Positions 35,332 through 44,357 are shown, numbered from the stretch's first letter. The stretch is DNA of 64,000 nt from Amycolatopsis thermophila (GCF_030814215.1 NZ_JAUSUT010000001.1:4402001-4466000), one strand, 5' to 3'. The notes: generated by a model from the sequence alone, not told the origin. Numbers and translations: made by a program.

Positions 35332-36339
35332 CTAGCCCGCGGCGTCCAGCCGTTGCGCGATCGGGCCGCGAGTGGGGGCCGGGGTGTCCTTCGGCAGCTT
35401 CTCCACGGCGCGCGCGAACTCGTCCCAGTTGGTGGCTTCCTTGAGCCGGAACTGGGCCGGTTTGAAGTTCGGGCTCGTCACGTCGATGCCGACCGCCGGG
35501 TCCTTGAAGAAGCTGTGCGCGTTCTCCTTGGCCATGTTCTCCAGCATCGCGGTGAAGTAGCCGGCCAGCCGGTCGCCCGCCTCGGCCAGGTTGGTCCGCG
35601 CCTGGAGCACGTCGGCCCGGAACTGCGTCATGATCTTGTCCGGGTCGGTCTCCTCCCAGGTCTTCTGCAGCTTCTGGATCGCGCCGACGACCTGCTCCAT
35701 GTTCTTGATCCCGTTGACCAGCTCCGCCTTCTTGACCGCCTCGATGAGCCCGGCGGTGCCGTAGAACATGGTCAGCGCGAACTCCTGTTTGGCGGCGGTG
35801 CGGTGCTTGGCCGCATCCGTCAGCGCCTTCGTGATGTTCTCCGCCAGCTTCTCCGCGTTGTCCTCGCCCGTCCGCACGAGCAGGGCGTACTGCTCCAGCA
35901 CCTTGTCCAGGTACGCGACGTAGGCCGACTGGTTCCCGACGAACGTCTCCAGGTCGTTCAGCGCACCCTTCACCGCCAGGGCGCCCGACCCCGCCCAGTC
36001 CTCGAGCGCCTCCCGGACCGACTTGAAGTCGCCGTCGACGTCGTCCACCGTGACGCCGACCGACGGCAGCTGCGCGCGCGCCCGGTCGGCGGCCTCGGCA
36101 GCTCCGGCCTGGTAACCGTGCACCTGGCCGAGCAGCTCGTAGGCCTCCCAGACCACTTCCTTCTTCTTCGCCGCGTCGATCGACAGCTGCCGGACGTACT
36201 CCTCGGTCTGGGTGCCCACGCCCTCGATCACCGGCGCCGGCGTCTGCTGGAGCAGGATCTTCGCGCAGTCCTCGATGACGCCGGCCAGCCGCAGGAACTC
36301 GGCGAAGAGCTGCTCCCGGTACTCCTCGTACTTGCCCAC
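35332..36339 (-). CDS. Helical protein of unknown function, WXG-like segment, last gene of SapA operon
   Basis: A 335-residue protein that I do not recognise as a named family. It appears almost wholly alpha-helical, with many Glu/Lys/Ala/Gln heptad-like stretches. A segment at about residues 110-150 (REALEDWAGSGALAVKGAL, followed by a long helix with LETFVGNQSAYVAYLD) is like the Trp-x-Gly hairpin of WXG100/LXG type VII secretion substrates. There is no signal peptide or membrane segment. The C-terminus is Pro-rich (DTPAPTRGPIAQRLD). It starts 3 bases after the stop of the small gene at 36343, so it is co-translated with it and with the SapA-like gene. Confidence 0.6.
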   Translation of the reverse strand: MGKYEEYREQLFAEFLRLAGVIEDCAKILLQQTPAPVIEGVGTQTEEYVRQLSIDAAKKKEVVWEAYELLGQVHGYQAGAAEAADRARAQLPSVGVTVDDVDGDFKSVREALEDWAGSGALAVKGALNDLETFVGNQSAYVAYLDKVLEQYALLVRTGEDNAEKLAENITKALTDAAKHRTAAKQEFALTMFYGTAGLIEAVKKAELVNGIKNMEQVVGAIQKLQKTWEETDPDKIMTQFRADVLQARTNLAEAGDRLAGYFTAMLENMAKENAHSFFKDPAVGIDVTSPNFKPAQFRLKEATNWDEFARAVEKLPKDTPAPTRGPIAQRLDAAG

Positions 36340-36342
36340 CGC

Positions 36343-36666
36343 TCAGCCCTGCCCGTCGGCGCGCGCGTACAGCGCCTTGATCTTCAGCATCGCCTTGCCC
36401 GCGTAGTCCAGCTCGTCGGCGACGTGCGTCTGCCGTCGTTCGACGAGATCGGTCAGTTTCGCGATGACGCCCTCCAGCTTGCGCAACGGCAGGTTCTCGG
36501 CGTCGCCCCGCAGCAGATCGTCCAAAGTGGACCCATCCGTGAACTCGACGTTCGTGCGGCAGGCGTGCAGGCGTCCCGCGTTCTCCGCCGCCGACCCGGC
36601 CGCCTTGCCCAGCGCCTTGCCCGCGGCCTCCAGGCCGGACAGGTCGACCTCGTACCCGCCGCTCAT
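36343..36666 (-). CDS. Small EspC/WXG100-like protein
   Basis: A 107-residue helical protein starting MSGGYEVDLSGLEAAGKAL. The opening (YEVDLSGL...AAG..LG..A) followed by two long helices matches the pattern of EspC/DUF2580-like and WXG100-like proteins that are partners or substrates of ESX (type VII) secretion. The central turn carries NVEFTDGSTLDDLL, not an exact WxG. The ATG at 36666 overlaps the stop of the SapA-like gene (ATGA). The assignment comes from helical pattern and context, so it is moderate. Confidence 0.55.
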   Translation of the reverse strand: MSGGYEVDLSGLEAAGKALGKAAGSAAENAGRLHACRTNVEFTDGSTLDDLLRGDAENLPLRKLEGVIAKLTDLVERRQTHVADELDYAGKAMLKIKALYARADGQG

Positions 36667-37088
36667 GCGCACCATCCCCATCCGCTCACCGCGACGGCGG
36701 CGCCGCTCCAGCCCGCGTACTTGATGCAGTCCGGCGCGTACCCCTTGGCCACGGCGTAGTACTTGTAGTCACCCTGGTCGATGACGTTGCGGCCGGAGTC
36801 CTCGGAATCCCGGTACAGCCCGGCCATCGTGTCGGTCGGGGTGCCGATCGCGGTCCATTTGATCGTGACCACGCAGTTGTAGCCGCCCGAGGCGTACAGC
36901 AGGTACACCCCGGCGTAGGCCTTGCCGTTCCACGTCGCCGTCCGCGAGTCGATCACCCGGTAGCCCGAGCCGCACACCTCCTGGGGTGTGTAGGGGTTCG
37001 TGGCGGCGTTCGCCGGGCTCATCCCGAGCCCGGCGAACAGCGCCACCATCCCGGCCAGCGTCACGGCCCTCCCCGTTCTCCGCCGCAT
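36663..37088 (-). CDS. sapA: Spore-associated protein A (SapA)-like secreted protein
   Basis: A 141-residue precursor with a clear signal peptide: an Arg-rich start (MRRRTGRAVTLAG), a hydrophobic core and a cleavage site near SPANA-ATN (about residue 29). The mature part has CGSGYRVIDS, GVYLLYASGGYNCVVTIK and a late Cys, matching the S. coelicolor spore-associated protein A pattern with conserved Cys and Gly-Tyr. SapA-like proteins are secreted and found on spores or cell surfaces; their role is unclear. Here the gene overlaps a WXG-like gene and leads a three-gene operon, which is unusual for a simple secreted protein. Confidence 0.75.
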   Translation of the reverse strand: MRRRTGRAVTLAGMVALFAGLGMSPANAATNPYTPQEVCGSGYRVIDSRTATWNGKAYAGVYLLYASGGYNCVVTIKWTAIGTPTDTMAGLYRDSEDSGRNVIDQGDYKYYAVAKGYAPDCIKYAGWSGAAVAVSGWGWCA

Positions 37089-37190
37089 GGCTCCCCCTCC
37101 GGTCGTTCCCCCTCGGACGGACCGAAGTGTGACGTCCGAAACCCTGCTGTCACCAGGTCCATTCCGGACAATGTCCGCTTGTGGTCACCT

Positions 37191-38186
37191 CTACAGCCAG
37201 CCGCGGCGCACCGCGGCGACCCCGGCGGCGAACCGGCTCTCCACGCCGAGGAGCTCGAGGATCGCCCCGACGTGCCGGCGGACCGTCCGGACGGCGGTGC
37301 CGGTCTGTCGCGCGATCGCCTCGTCGGTGAGGCCCGCGGCCAGCAGGCGCAGGATCTTGTGCCGCGCCGGGGTGAGCTCGGCCGGGGCCGACTCGCCGAT
37401 GGTGGTGGTGCCGGGCGCGTCCCACAGGGCGTCGAACCACTCGGCGAGCAGGGCCAGCAGGGCCGGCGAGCGGACGTGCAACGCGCCGTCCGCGCCGGTG
37501 CGGTCGATCGTGACCAGGGCGACGCTGTCGTCGACGTGCATCATCTTCACCGGCACCGACCGGCGGATCCGGGCCTGCTCCCCGGCCAGCACCGACTGCT
37601 CGATGCTGTGCGAACCCCACTCGTCGGACGCGTGCTCGGCGTCGTAGAGCATGCGGAACTCGACGCCGGCGGCGATCGCGTCCGGCGGCGGGAGCAGCAG
37701 GCCCTCGGTGGTCGGGTTGTGCCCGGACCGCGCGTTGAACGTCGCCCGCAGCAGCCGCCGCGGCGACCGGTAGAGCCCGGCGGCGAGGCGGGCCATCTCG
37801 GCCGGGTCGCGGACCGCCTGGACGTCCTCCCCGTCGAGCGCGCCCTGCGCCAGGCCGGTGGTCGGCGCGACGAGGTCGGCGAACCGCTCCCACGACTCCG
37901 CCAGGCGGCCCTGCAGCGCCGAGAGCTGCCGGTGCTGCCGGTCGAGCAGCCGCCGCAACGCGATCACCGGGTGCACCACGCGCACGAACCGCGGCTGGCC
38001 ACCCGCGCCGGCCAGCGTGACGAGCCCCGCGTCGAGCAGCTCGCGACCGACCTCGCTGTCGAGGTCGAACTCCCCGGGCCCGGTGCCGAGGGTGAGCTGA
38101 CCGGCGGTGTGCAACCGGTCGTAGGCCTCCGCGCCCGCTTCGGACAGGAGGCCGGTCAGCACCTTCGCCGTCATGGTGGACATCAT
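37191..38186 (-). CDS. LuxR-type HTH regulator with TrmB-like N-terminus
   Basis: A 331-residue regulator. The C-terminal 60 residues are a LuxR HTH (TPARHKILRLLAAGLTDEAI, then TAVRTVRRHVGAILELLGVE). The N-terminal part (LSEAGAEAYDRLHTAGQLTL) looks like the winged-helix start of TrmB/LuxR hybrid regulators, followed by a helical linker and a PLD-like alpha/beta domain (ATFNARSG, GVEFRMLYDAEH, VPVKMMHVDDSVALVTIDR). It is divergent from the SDR gene at 38328, with an AT-rich palindrome between them. It could control either side. Confidence 0.83.
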   Translation of the reverse strand: MMSTMTAKVLTGLLSEAGAEAYDRLHTAGQLTLGTGPGEFDLDSEVGRELLDAGLVTLAGAGGQPRFVRVVHPVIALRRLLDRQHRQLSALQGRLAESWERFADLVAPTTGLAQGALDGEDVQAVRDPAEMARLAAGLYRSPRRLLRATFNARSGHNPTTEGLLLPPPDAIAAGVEFRMLYDAEHASDEWGSHSIEQSVLAGEQARIRRSVPVKMMHVDDSVALVTIDRTGADGALHVRSPALLALLAEWFDALWDAPGTTTIGESAPAELTPARHKILRLLAAGLTDEAIARQTGTAVRTVRRHVGAILELLGVESRFAAGVAAVRRGWL

Positions 38187-38226
38187 CTCGGTCTTCGGCT
38201 GAGGGGTCGCTACTCGGGTGGTTCAC

Positions 38227-38243
38227 ATTAATTAATAATTAAT
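38227..38243. promoter_or_regulatory. 17-bp A/T palindrome (candidate operator)
   Basis: ATTAATTA-A-TAATTAAT is a perfect odd palindrome inside a 20-base run of only A and T, striking in such GC-rich DNA. It abuts the -35 element at 38245. The GntR protein encoded at 39078 or the LuxR protein at 37191 are the candidate binders. Confidence 0.55.
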
Positions 38244-38244
38244 A

Positions 38245-38273
38245 TTGACGCCGTGGCTCGGGCTGGGTGAGAC
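38245..38273 (+). promoter_or_regulatory. Candidate promoter of the sugar-acid operon
   Basis: TTGACG (38245-38250) with a 17-base spacer and a weak -10 (TGAGAC, 38268-38273). The transcript would begin about 45 bases before the GTG of the SDR gene. Confidence 0.4.
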
Positions 38274-38327
38274 TGGCGGCCGGGTGCGGCAACTGCCGTC
38301 GCGGCCACCCGAGCTCATGGAGGTGTC

Positions 38328-39047
38328 GTGAAGGTCGCGGTCGTCACGGGAGCCGCGCAGGGCATCGGCGCGGCGACCGCGCGGCGGCTCGCCGCCGGCG
38401 GTGCCGCGGTGGCGTTGCTGGACGTCCACGACAGCAGCGAGGTCGCCGCGGGCATCCACGGTCTCGCGATCCGGTGCGACGTCAGCTCCGAGGACTCCTG
38501 GGCCGAGGCGATCGAACGGGTGCACGCGGAACTCGGGCCGGTGGACATCCTGATCAGCAACGCCTGCACCGTCGACGTCTTGCCCGCCCACGAAACCACG
38601 CTGGAGTCGTGGAACCGGCAGCTGTCGGTCAACCTGACCGGCACGTTCCTCGGGTTCCGCGCCTGCCTGGCGGACCTGTCCCGCAACGGCACCGGCGCGG
38701 TGGTGCTGACCTCGTCGGTGCACGCGCTCGTCGGCCTGCCCGGCCGCCCCGCCTACGCCGCGACCAAGGCGGCGCTGACCGGCCTGGCCCGCCAGCTCGC
38801 CGTCGAGTACGGCACGGTTCTGCGGGTCAACGCGGTGCTGCCCGGGCCGGTGCTGACCGCCGCGTGGGACGGGATCGGCGAGGCGGACAGGCGGCGCAGC
38901 GCCGAGGAGACCGCCGTGAAGAGGTTGGGCAGACCGGAGGAAGTCGCCGCGGCGATCGCGTTCCTCGCCGGCGACGACGCCTCGTTCGTCACCGGTGCCG
39001 CACTGACCGTCGACGGCGGCTGGAGCGTCTCCAAGATGTCGTCGTGA
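38328..39047 (+). CDS. SDR family dehydrogenase of a sugar-acid locus
   Basis: A 239-residue classical SDR from a GTG with GGAGG ahead. It has TGAAQGIGAATARRL (residues 7-21), ISNACT, the catalytic Ser in TSSVHALVG and YAATK (about residue 143). Its neighbours are a FadR-type GntR regulator, a galactonate-dehydratase-like gene and an SMP-30 lactonase remnant, so the likely role is the first step of a non-phosphorylative sugar pathway: oxidation of an aldose to its lactone. The sugar itself cannot be named from sequence. Confidence 0.85.
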   Translation: MKVAVVTGAAQGIGAATARRLAAGGAAVALLDVHDSSEVAAGIHGLAIRCDVSSEDSWAEAIERVHAELGPVDILISNACTVDVLPAHETTLESWNRQLSVNLTGTFLGFRACLADLSRNGTGAVVLTSSVHALVGLPGRPAYAATKAALTGLARQLAVEYGTVLRVNAVLPGPVLTAAWDGIGEADRRRSAEETAVKRLGRPEEVAAAIAFLAGDDASFVTGAALTVDGGWSVSKMSS

Positions 39048-39077
39048 CGGGGTCGTGAGGACGGGGAGGATGGGCGC

Positions 39078-39788
39078 ATGAGTGCCTACACCGGTCGCGG
39101 TGTGCACGGCCAGACGGTGGCCACGCTCGGCGCGCGCATCGTGTCCGGGGAGATCCCGCAGGGGGCGGTGATCGACCTCGGCGACCTCGGCCGGGACCTG
39201 GACGTCAGCCTGACCGCGCTACGCGAGGCGCTCAAGGTGCTGGCGGCCAAGGGACTGGTCGAGGCGCGCCAGAAGCGCGGGACGTCGGTGCGGGCGCGGG
39301 AACACTGGAACCTGCTCGACAGCGACGTCATCCGCTGGCGCAGCGAGGCCGGCGACACGGCCGCGGTGCTGCGCGACCTCGCCGAGGTGCGGGCCGTGGT
39401 CGAACCGGCCGCCGCATCGATGGCCGCGCGGCGCCGGGACGACGACGACCTCGCCGAGCTGGACGCGGCGCTCGAGGAAATGCGCACGGCGCGCGGCGCG
39501 GCCGCCGAGGTCGCGGCCGACCTGCGCTGGCACCGGGCGCTGCTGCAGGCGACCCACAACGAGATGCTGGCGCGGATGGACGTGTTCATCGAGCCCGCGC
39601 TGAGCCTGCGGGACGCGCTCGTGCACGAAACCCACGCCGGCGATCCGGTGCCCAGCCACGCCGTCGTCGTGGACGCGATCCACCGCGGCGACCCCGGCGC
39701 CGCCGCGGCCGCCGTGACCGCACTGCTGGACAAGGCCGCCGAGGACGTCGCGGGTGTCATCGGCGTCCGGGAGAAGGACGACGCGTGA
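39078..39788 (+). CDS. GntR-family (FadR subfamily) regulator
   Basis: A 236-residue regulator. Residues 10-75 form the GntR winged helix ([49 protein letters not shown]). The C-terminal helical FCD domain shows [36 protein letters not shown] and the metal-binding His of [16 protein letters not shown] regulators often sense sugar acids (DgoR, UxuR/ExuR types), which suits the dehydratase downstream. The AT-rich palindrome at 38227 is a plausible operator. Its stop overlaps the ATG of the dehydratase gene. Confidence 0.9.
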   Translation: MSAYTGRGVHGQTVATLGARIVSGEIPQGAVIDLGDLGRDLDVSLTALREALKVLAAKGLVEARQKRGTSVRAREHWNLLDSDVIRWRSEAGDTAAVLRDLAEVRAVVEPAAASMAARRRDDDDLAELDAALEEMRTARGAAAEVAADLRWHRALLQATHNEMLARMDVFIEPALSLRDALVHETHAGDPVPSHAVVVDAIHRGDPGAAAAAVTALLDKAAEDVAGVIGVREKDDA

Positions 39789-40929
39789 AGATCACCTCCG
39801 TCGAGACGTTCCTGGTGCCGCCGCGGTGGCTGTTCTGCCGGGTGGCCGCCGACGACGGTCTCGTCGGCTGGGGCGAACCGGTCGTCGAGGGACGGGCGGA
39901 CACCGTCCGCGCGGCGGTCGGCGAACTGTCCGACCTGCTCCTCGGCCGCGACCCGCGGCGGGTCGAGGACCTGTGGCAGCTCATGACCAAGGCGGCGTTC
40001 TACCGCGGCGGGCGGTGCTGTCCAGCGCCGTCGCGGGGCTGGACCAGGCGTTGTGGGACATCCTCGGCAAGTCGCTCGACGCGCCGGTGCACCAGCTGCT
40101 GGGCGGCGCGGTGCGGGACGAGGTGCGCGTGTACGGCTGGATCGGCGGCGACGAGCCGTCGGAGGTGGCCGACGCGGCGGCCGCGCAGGTGGCCGCGGGC
40201 CTGACCGCGGTGAAGATGAACGCCTCGGGGCGCATCGGCCGCATACCGACCCGCGCCGAGGTCGCCGACGTGGTGGCGCGGCTGGCCGCGGTGCGCGAGG
40301 CGGTGGGGGACTCGCGCGACGTCGCGGTGGACTTCCACGGCCGGTTCGGTGTGGCCGCCGCGCGGCGGGTCCTCCCGGAACTGGCGCCGCTGCACCCGTT
40401 GTTCGTCGAAGAGCCGGTGCTGCCGGAGTTCTCGCACCGGCTGGCTGACGTCGTGTCGTCGTCCGCGGTGCCGGTGGCGTGTGGCGAGCGGTTGTACTCG
40501 CGGACGGACTTCCTGCCGGCGCTGCAGGCCGGGATCGCGGTGGCGCAACCCGACCTTTCGCACGCCGGGGGGATTTCGGAGGTGCGGCGGATCGCGTCGC
40601 TGGCCGAGACGTTCGGCGCGCTGCTGGCCCCGCACTGCCCGCTCGGGCCGCTCGCGCTGGCGGCGAGCCTGCAGGTCGCGTTCGCCACACCGAACTTCCT
40701 GATCCAGGAGCAGAGCATCGGGATCCACTACAACGTGGGGGCCGAGCTGCTGGACTACGTGCTGGACCGCGCGCCGTTCGCGTTCCCCGGCGGCGCGATC
40801 CGGCGGTGGGACGCGCCCGGGCTCGGCGTGTCGATCGACGAGGACGCCGTGCGGGCGGCGGACCGGACCGGGCACCGGTGGCGGAACCCGGTGTGGCGGC
40901 ACGAGGACGGGTCGTTCGCGGAATGGTGA
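39785..40929 (+). pseudogene. dgoD: Galactonate-dehydratase-like enolase-superfamily gene with a frameshift
   Basis: The frame begins with [17 protein letters not shown] and runs to about TKAAFYRGG, then the homology continues in the next frame with [20 protein letters not shown]. The break is at 40011-40014, where GGGCGGTG stands and GGGCCGGTG would keep the frame, so one C appears to be missing. The rest has the mandelate-racemase-type residues: AVKMNA (Lys), DFHGRF (Asp), VEEPVLPE (Glu), CGERLYSR (Glu), SHAGG and APHCPLG. If the base is really missing the enzyme is lost. The total of about 381 codons fits D-galactonate dehydratase and relatives. Its lactonase partner is also broken. Confidence 0.8.
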
Positions 40930-40937
40930 CCTGGCAG

Positions 40938-41290
40938 GCGTGGCCGACCGGTTCGGCTCGGCGAGGGGCTGCGGTTCGACGGCTGGCGGCTGGTGATGGA
41001 GGACATCCTGACCGGGCGGTTGCCGGAGCTGCCGCCCCGTCCGGGCCGCGGCTGATGGGCGCTGTGGACTGTCCGCTCGGGGCGGTGGCACGGCTGGGAC
41101 GGGCTGGATCGCGGCGGGCCGCGGCGGGACGCGGTGGCTCGCCAGGGCCGGACGGGGCGCGTGAACGACGGCGTGGCCGATCCGGCCGGCCGGTTCCGGG
41201 CCGGGTCGATGGCCTACGACAACACGCACGGTGCGCTGTACCGGGCGGACGCGGACGGCACCGTGGCGGTGGCGCGAGGGGCTGACCGGG
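40938..41290 (+). pseudogene. Remnant of an SMP-30/gluconolactonase gene
   Basis: Near 40957 one frame reads LGEGLRFDGWRLVMEDILTG, the opening of SMP-30 (regucalcin) lactonases, and stops at about 41054. After more than one shift, 41158-41280 reads RVNDGVADPAGRFRAGSMAY, then DNTHGALYRADADGTVAVARG, the metal-site region of the same family. Linkers and the last half of the propeller are absent. It directly follows the dehydratase gene and would have supplied the sugar lactonase. Confidence 0.7.
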
Positions 41291-41375
41291 CCCAATGGAC
41301 ACCTCCCGTGAGCGGCGCGCCACGCACTGACGGCGTCCCGTGCCGCGGCGGCCCGCCCTGCCTGGAAACCGGAGA

Positions 41376-41478
41376 AGAAACTCCGCCGCGGCGAGGCGGA
41401 GTTCACGCTCGTCGACCCGCGCCCGTACACGACCTACCAGCCGTTCCTGCGCGAGGTGGTGGCCGCTCGATCGAGGCG
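41376..41478 (+). pseudogene. Fragment of an NDH-2-type NAD(P)/FAD oxidoreductase
   Basis: The frame reads KLRRGEAEFTLVDPRPYTTY and QPFLREVVA, which is the N-terminal part of type II NADH dehydrogenase-like proteins (usually ...VTLVDPRPYMTYQPFLPEVAAGSIE). A shift follows and GRSIEA appears in the next frame. Nothing else of the gene remains before glnA. Confidence 0.5.
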
Positions 41479-41623
41479 TTCCCGGCGGCGGCGCGAACCC
41501 CGTCATCGCACGGCGCTCCCGCCGTCCTCGCTGGACTGTCCGATGTAGATGAACCACCCGCCCGTCAGAGGCGTTCTCGACGCAGCACCGCCATGTGGTG
41601 GAACACCGGGGCTGGGTCCAGGA

Positions 41624-43048
41624 TCAGACGTCGTAGGTCAGCGCGAATTCGTACGGGTGCGGCCGCAACCGCAGCGGGTCGATCTCCGTCTCGCGCTTGA
41701 ACGCTATCCACGTGTCGATCACGTCCTCGGTGAACACGCCGCCGGCGAGCAGGAACTCGTGGTCGTCCTCCAGCCGGTCGATCACCGCCTCCAGCGACGC
41801 CGGCACCTGCGCCACGTCGCGCGCCTCCTCGGGCGGCAGCTCGTACAGGTCCTTGTCGATCGGCGCCGGCGGTTCCAGCTTGTTGCGCACCCCGTCGAGC
41901 CCGGCCATCAGCATCGCCGAGAACGCCAGGTACGGGTTGCCCGACGAGTCCGGGCAGCGGAACTCGATGCGCTTGGCCTTCGGCGACGACCCGGTCACCG
42001 GGATGCGCACGCACGCCGACCGGTTCCGCTGCGAGTACACCAGGTTGATCGGCGCCTCGAACCCCGGCACCAGCCGGTGGTAGGAGTTCGACGTCGGGTT
42101 GGTGAAGGCCAGCAGGCTCGGCGCGTGGTGCAGGATCCCGCCGACGTAGTGCCGCGCCAGGTCCGACAACCCGCCGTACCCCGCCTCGTCGTAGAACAGC
42201 GGCCCGTTCTCGTCCCACAGCGACTGGTGGCAGTGCATGCCCGACCCGTTGTCGTTGTAGAGGGGTTTGGGCATGAAGGTGACCGTCTTGCCCTGCTCCC
42301 ACGCGGTGTTCTTCACGACGTACTTGAACAGCTGCAGGTCGTCGGCCGCGTGCAGCAGCGTGTTGAACCGGTAGTTGATCTCGGCCTGGCCGCCGCTGCC
42401 GACCTCGTGGTGCGCCTTCTCCACGTCGATGCCCACGCCCTCCAGGTTGCGCACCATCTGGTCGCGCAGGTCGGCGAAGTGGTCGCGCGGCGACACCGGG
42501 AAGTAGCCGGCCTTGAACGGGGTCTTGTAGCCGAGGTTGCCGCTCTCCTCGTCGCGGCCGGTGTTCCACCAGCCCTCCACGGAGTCGACCTCGTAGAAGG
42601 CGGTGTGCTCGACGTTGCCGAACCGCACCGAGTCGAAGATGTAGAACTCCGCCTCGGGCCCGAAGAACGCGCGGTCGGCGATCGAGGACTCGCTGATGTA
42701 CTCCTCGGCCTTGCGGGCGATGTTGCGCGGGTCCCGGCTGTAGGACTCGCGGGTGAACGGGTCGTGCACGAAGAAGTTCATCATCAGCGTCTTCTCGGCC
42801 CGGAACGGGTCGATCCGCGCGGTGTAGGGGTCGGGCAGCAGCAGCATGTCGGACTCGTGGATCGACTGGAACCCGCGCACCGAGGAGCCGTCGAACGCCA
42901 CGCCCTCGTCGAAGGCTTCGGCGTCGAACGCCCGCGCGGGCACCGTGAAGTGCTGCATGATGCCGGGCAGGTCGCAGAACCGGACGTCGACGAACTCCAC
43001 GTTCTCGTCGGCGAGGAACTGCAGGACTTCTTCCGCGTTCGCGAACAT
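41624..43048 (-). CDS. glnA: Glutamine synthetase, type I
   Basis: A 474-residue GSI subunit that makes glutamine from glutamate, ammonia and ATP. Conserved blocks are [23 protein letters not shown], the ammonium/metal motif [16 protein letters not shown], the ATP-binding [18 protein letters not shown] and [12 protein letters not shown]. Tyr 402 in [12 protein letters not shown] corresponds to the adenylylation site of GlnE-regulated enzymes. The ATG at 43048 has GGAG-rich sequence upstream. It is a complete housekeeping-type gene, standing alone and divergent from DUF5131. The region beyond its stop is filled with pseudogene remnants. Confidence 0.96.
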   Translation of the reverse strand: MFANAEEVLQFLADENVEFVDVRFCDLPGIMQHFTVPARAFDAEAFDEGVAFDGSSVRGFQSIHESDMLLLPDPYTARIDPFRAEKTLMMNFFVHDPFTRESYSRDPRNIARKAEEYISESSIADRAFFGPEAEFYIFDSVRFGNVEHTAFYEVDSVEGWWNTGRDEESGNLGYKTPFKAGYFPVSPRDHFADLRDQMVRNLEGVGIDVEKAHHEVGSGGQAEINYRFNTLLHAADDLQLFKYVVKNTAWEQGKTVTFMPKPLYNDNGSGMHCHQSLWDENGPLFYDEAGYGGLSDLARHYVGGILHHAPSLLAFTNPTSNSYHRLVPGFEAPINLVYSQRNRSACVRIPVTGSSPKAKRIEFRCPDSSGNPYLAFSAMLMAGLDGVRNKLEPPAPIDKDLYELPPEEARDVAQVPASLEAVIDRLEDDHEFLLAGGVFTEDVIDTWIAFKRETEIDPLRLRPHPYEFALTYDV

Positions 43049-43122
43049 GAGCGGGCTCCTTTGCCGTCGCTGCCGGTGCGTGATCCAGGGTCCTCGCGTC
43101 GCGGGAGAGGTTCAATGGAGGA

Positions 43123-43899
43123 ATGCGCGGTGGGGACAGCACGATCGAATCCGCGACGTGGAACCCGGCCACGGGCTGCGACCGCGTCAGCCCCGGCTGT
43201 GACCACTGCTACGCGCTGACCTTCGCGCGCCGGCTGCAGGCGATGGGCAACCCCGCCTACCGCCGCGACGGCGACCCGCGCACGAGCGGGCCGGGTTTCG
43301 CGCTCACCCTGCACCCCGATCGGCTCGCCGTTCCCGTGCGGTGGCGGCGGCCCCGGCTGGTCTTCACCGGGTCGATGACCGACCTGTTCCACCCCGGCGT
43401 TCCCGAGGAGTTCCTCGCCGACGTCCTCGACGTGATGGCGCGCGCCGGGCAGCACACGTTCTTCGCGCTCACCAAACGGCCCGCGCGGATGGCGACCGTG
43501 CTGGCCCGGCTGCGGCCCGAGCCGCTGCCCAACGTGTGGTGGGGCGTCACCGTCGAGAGCAACGACCACGTCCGGCGCGCCGACCGCCTGCGCGAAACCC
43601 CGGCCGCGATCCGGTTCCTGTCGCTGCAACCGCTGCTCGGGCCGCTGCCGGACCTGGACCTCACCGGCCTGGACTGGGTCTACGCCGGCGGGGAGTCCGG
43701 CCCGCACGCCCGCCCGATGGACGCGGCGTGGGTGCGCGCCGTACGGGACCGCTGCGTGGCGGCCGGGATCCCGTTCCTGTTCAAGCAGTGGGGCGGGCGG
43801 ACCCGCAACGCCGGCGGGCGGCTCCTCGACGGCCGCACCTGGGACGAGATGCCACTGGGCTGGACACCCGCCGGTCGCCGGGCCAGGGTGTCGCCATGA
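43123..43899 (+). CDS. DUF5131 (phage Gp37/Gp68-like) protein
   Basis: A 258-residue protein. The N-terminal IESATWNPATGCDRVSPGCDHCYA has the CxxxxxxCxxC pattern (quoted in blocks below 20 residues: IESATWNPATGC, SPGCDHCYA), and FTGSMTDLFHP, FFALTKRPARM, WWGVTVESNDH and WVYAGGESGPHARPM are standard DUF5131 motifs. Related proteins occur in phages and bacteria and look like radical-SAM-type Cys proteins; no activity is established to my knowledge. The ribosome site is poor for ATG 43123 (GGAGGA is too close), so the true start may differ slightly. Its stop overlaps the SRPBCC ATG. Confidence 0.85.
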   Translation: MRGGDSTIESATWNPATGCDRVSPGCDHCYALTFARRLQAMGNPAYRRDGDPRTSGPGFALTLHPDRLAVPVRWRRPRLVFTGSMTDLFHPGVPEEFLADVLDVMARAGQHTFFALTKRPARMATVLARLRPEPLPNVWWGVTVESNDHVRRADRLRETPAAIRFLSLQPLLGPLPDLDLTGLDWVYAGGESGPHARPMDAAWVRAVRDRCVAAGIPFLFKQWGGRTRNAGGRLLDGRTWDEMPLGWTPAGRRARVSP

Positions 43900-44357
43900 C
43901 TTCGACACGGGTTTCCGGGTTCGTGCGGGCGCCGCGCCCGGCCGTCTACCGCGCGCTGACCGACGCCCGCGCGATCGCGGCGTGGCGGGTTCCGGACGAC
44001 ATGACCGGCCGGGTGCACGAGTTCGAGGCCCGCGAGGGCGGCCGGTACCGGATGTCGCTGATCTACGACGACCCGGGCCGCGCGGGCAAGTCCGGCGCCC
44101 GCACCGACACCTTCACCGGCCGGTTCGCCGCGCTGGAACCGGACCGGCGTGTGGTCGAGCTGATCGAGTTCGACAGCCCCGACCCGGCGTCGCAGGGCGT
44201 CATGACCATGACGACCACCCTGTCCGACGCCGACGGCGGCACCGAGGTCGTGATCGAGCACGAGGGCATCCCGGACTCCGTCGCCCCCGCGGACAACGAG
44301 ACCGGGACCCGCATGGCGCTCGCCAAGCTCGCCGCGTTCGTCGAGCAGCGGGGCTGA
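43896..44357 (+). CDS. SRPBCC (AHSA1-type) protein
   Basis: A 153-residue START/Bet v1-like protein. VSGFVRAPRPAVYRALTDARAIAAW is the typical opening (in blocks: VRAPRPAVYRALTD, AIAAWRVPDDM), followed by EAREGGRYRMSLIY, FTGRFAALEPDRRVVELIEF and the closing long helix MALAKLAAFVEQRG. Such proteins bind hydrophobic ligands or act as chaperone cofactors; the exact role is unknown. It overlaps the DUF5131 stop (ATGA), so the pair is translated together. Confidence 0.85.
   Translation: MTSTRVSGFVRAPRPAVYRALTDARAIAAWRVPDDMTGRVHEFEAREGGRYRMSLIYDDPGRAGKSGARTDTFTGRFAALEPDRRVVELIEFDSPDPASQGVMTMTTTLSDADGGTEVVIEHEGIPDSVAPADNETGTRMALAKLAAFVEQRG

Noticed and set aside
40947..41285. Intact hypothetical gene after the dehydratase
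   Set aside because: The open frame alternates with SMP-30-like phrases in other frames, which is better explained by a decayed lactonase.
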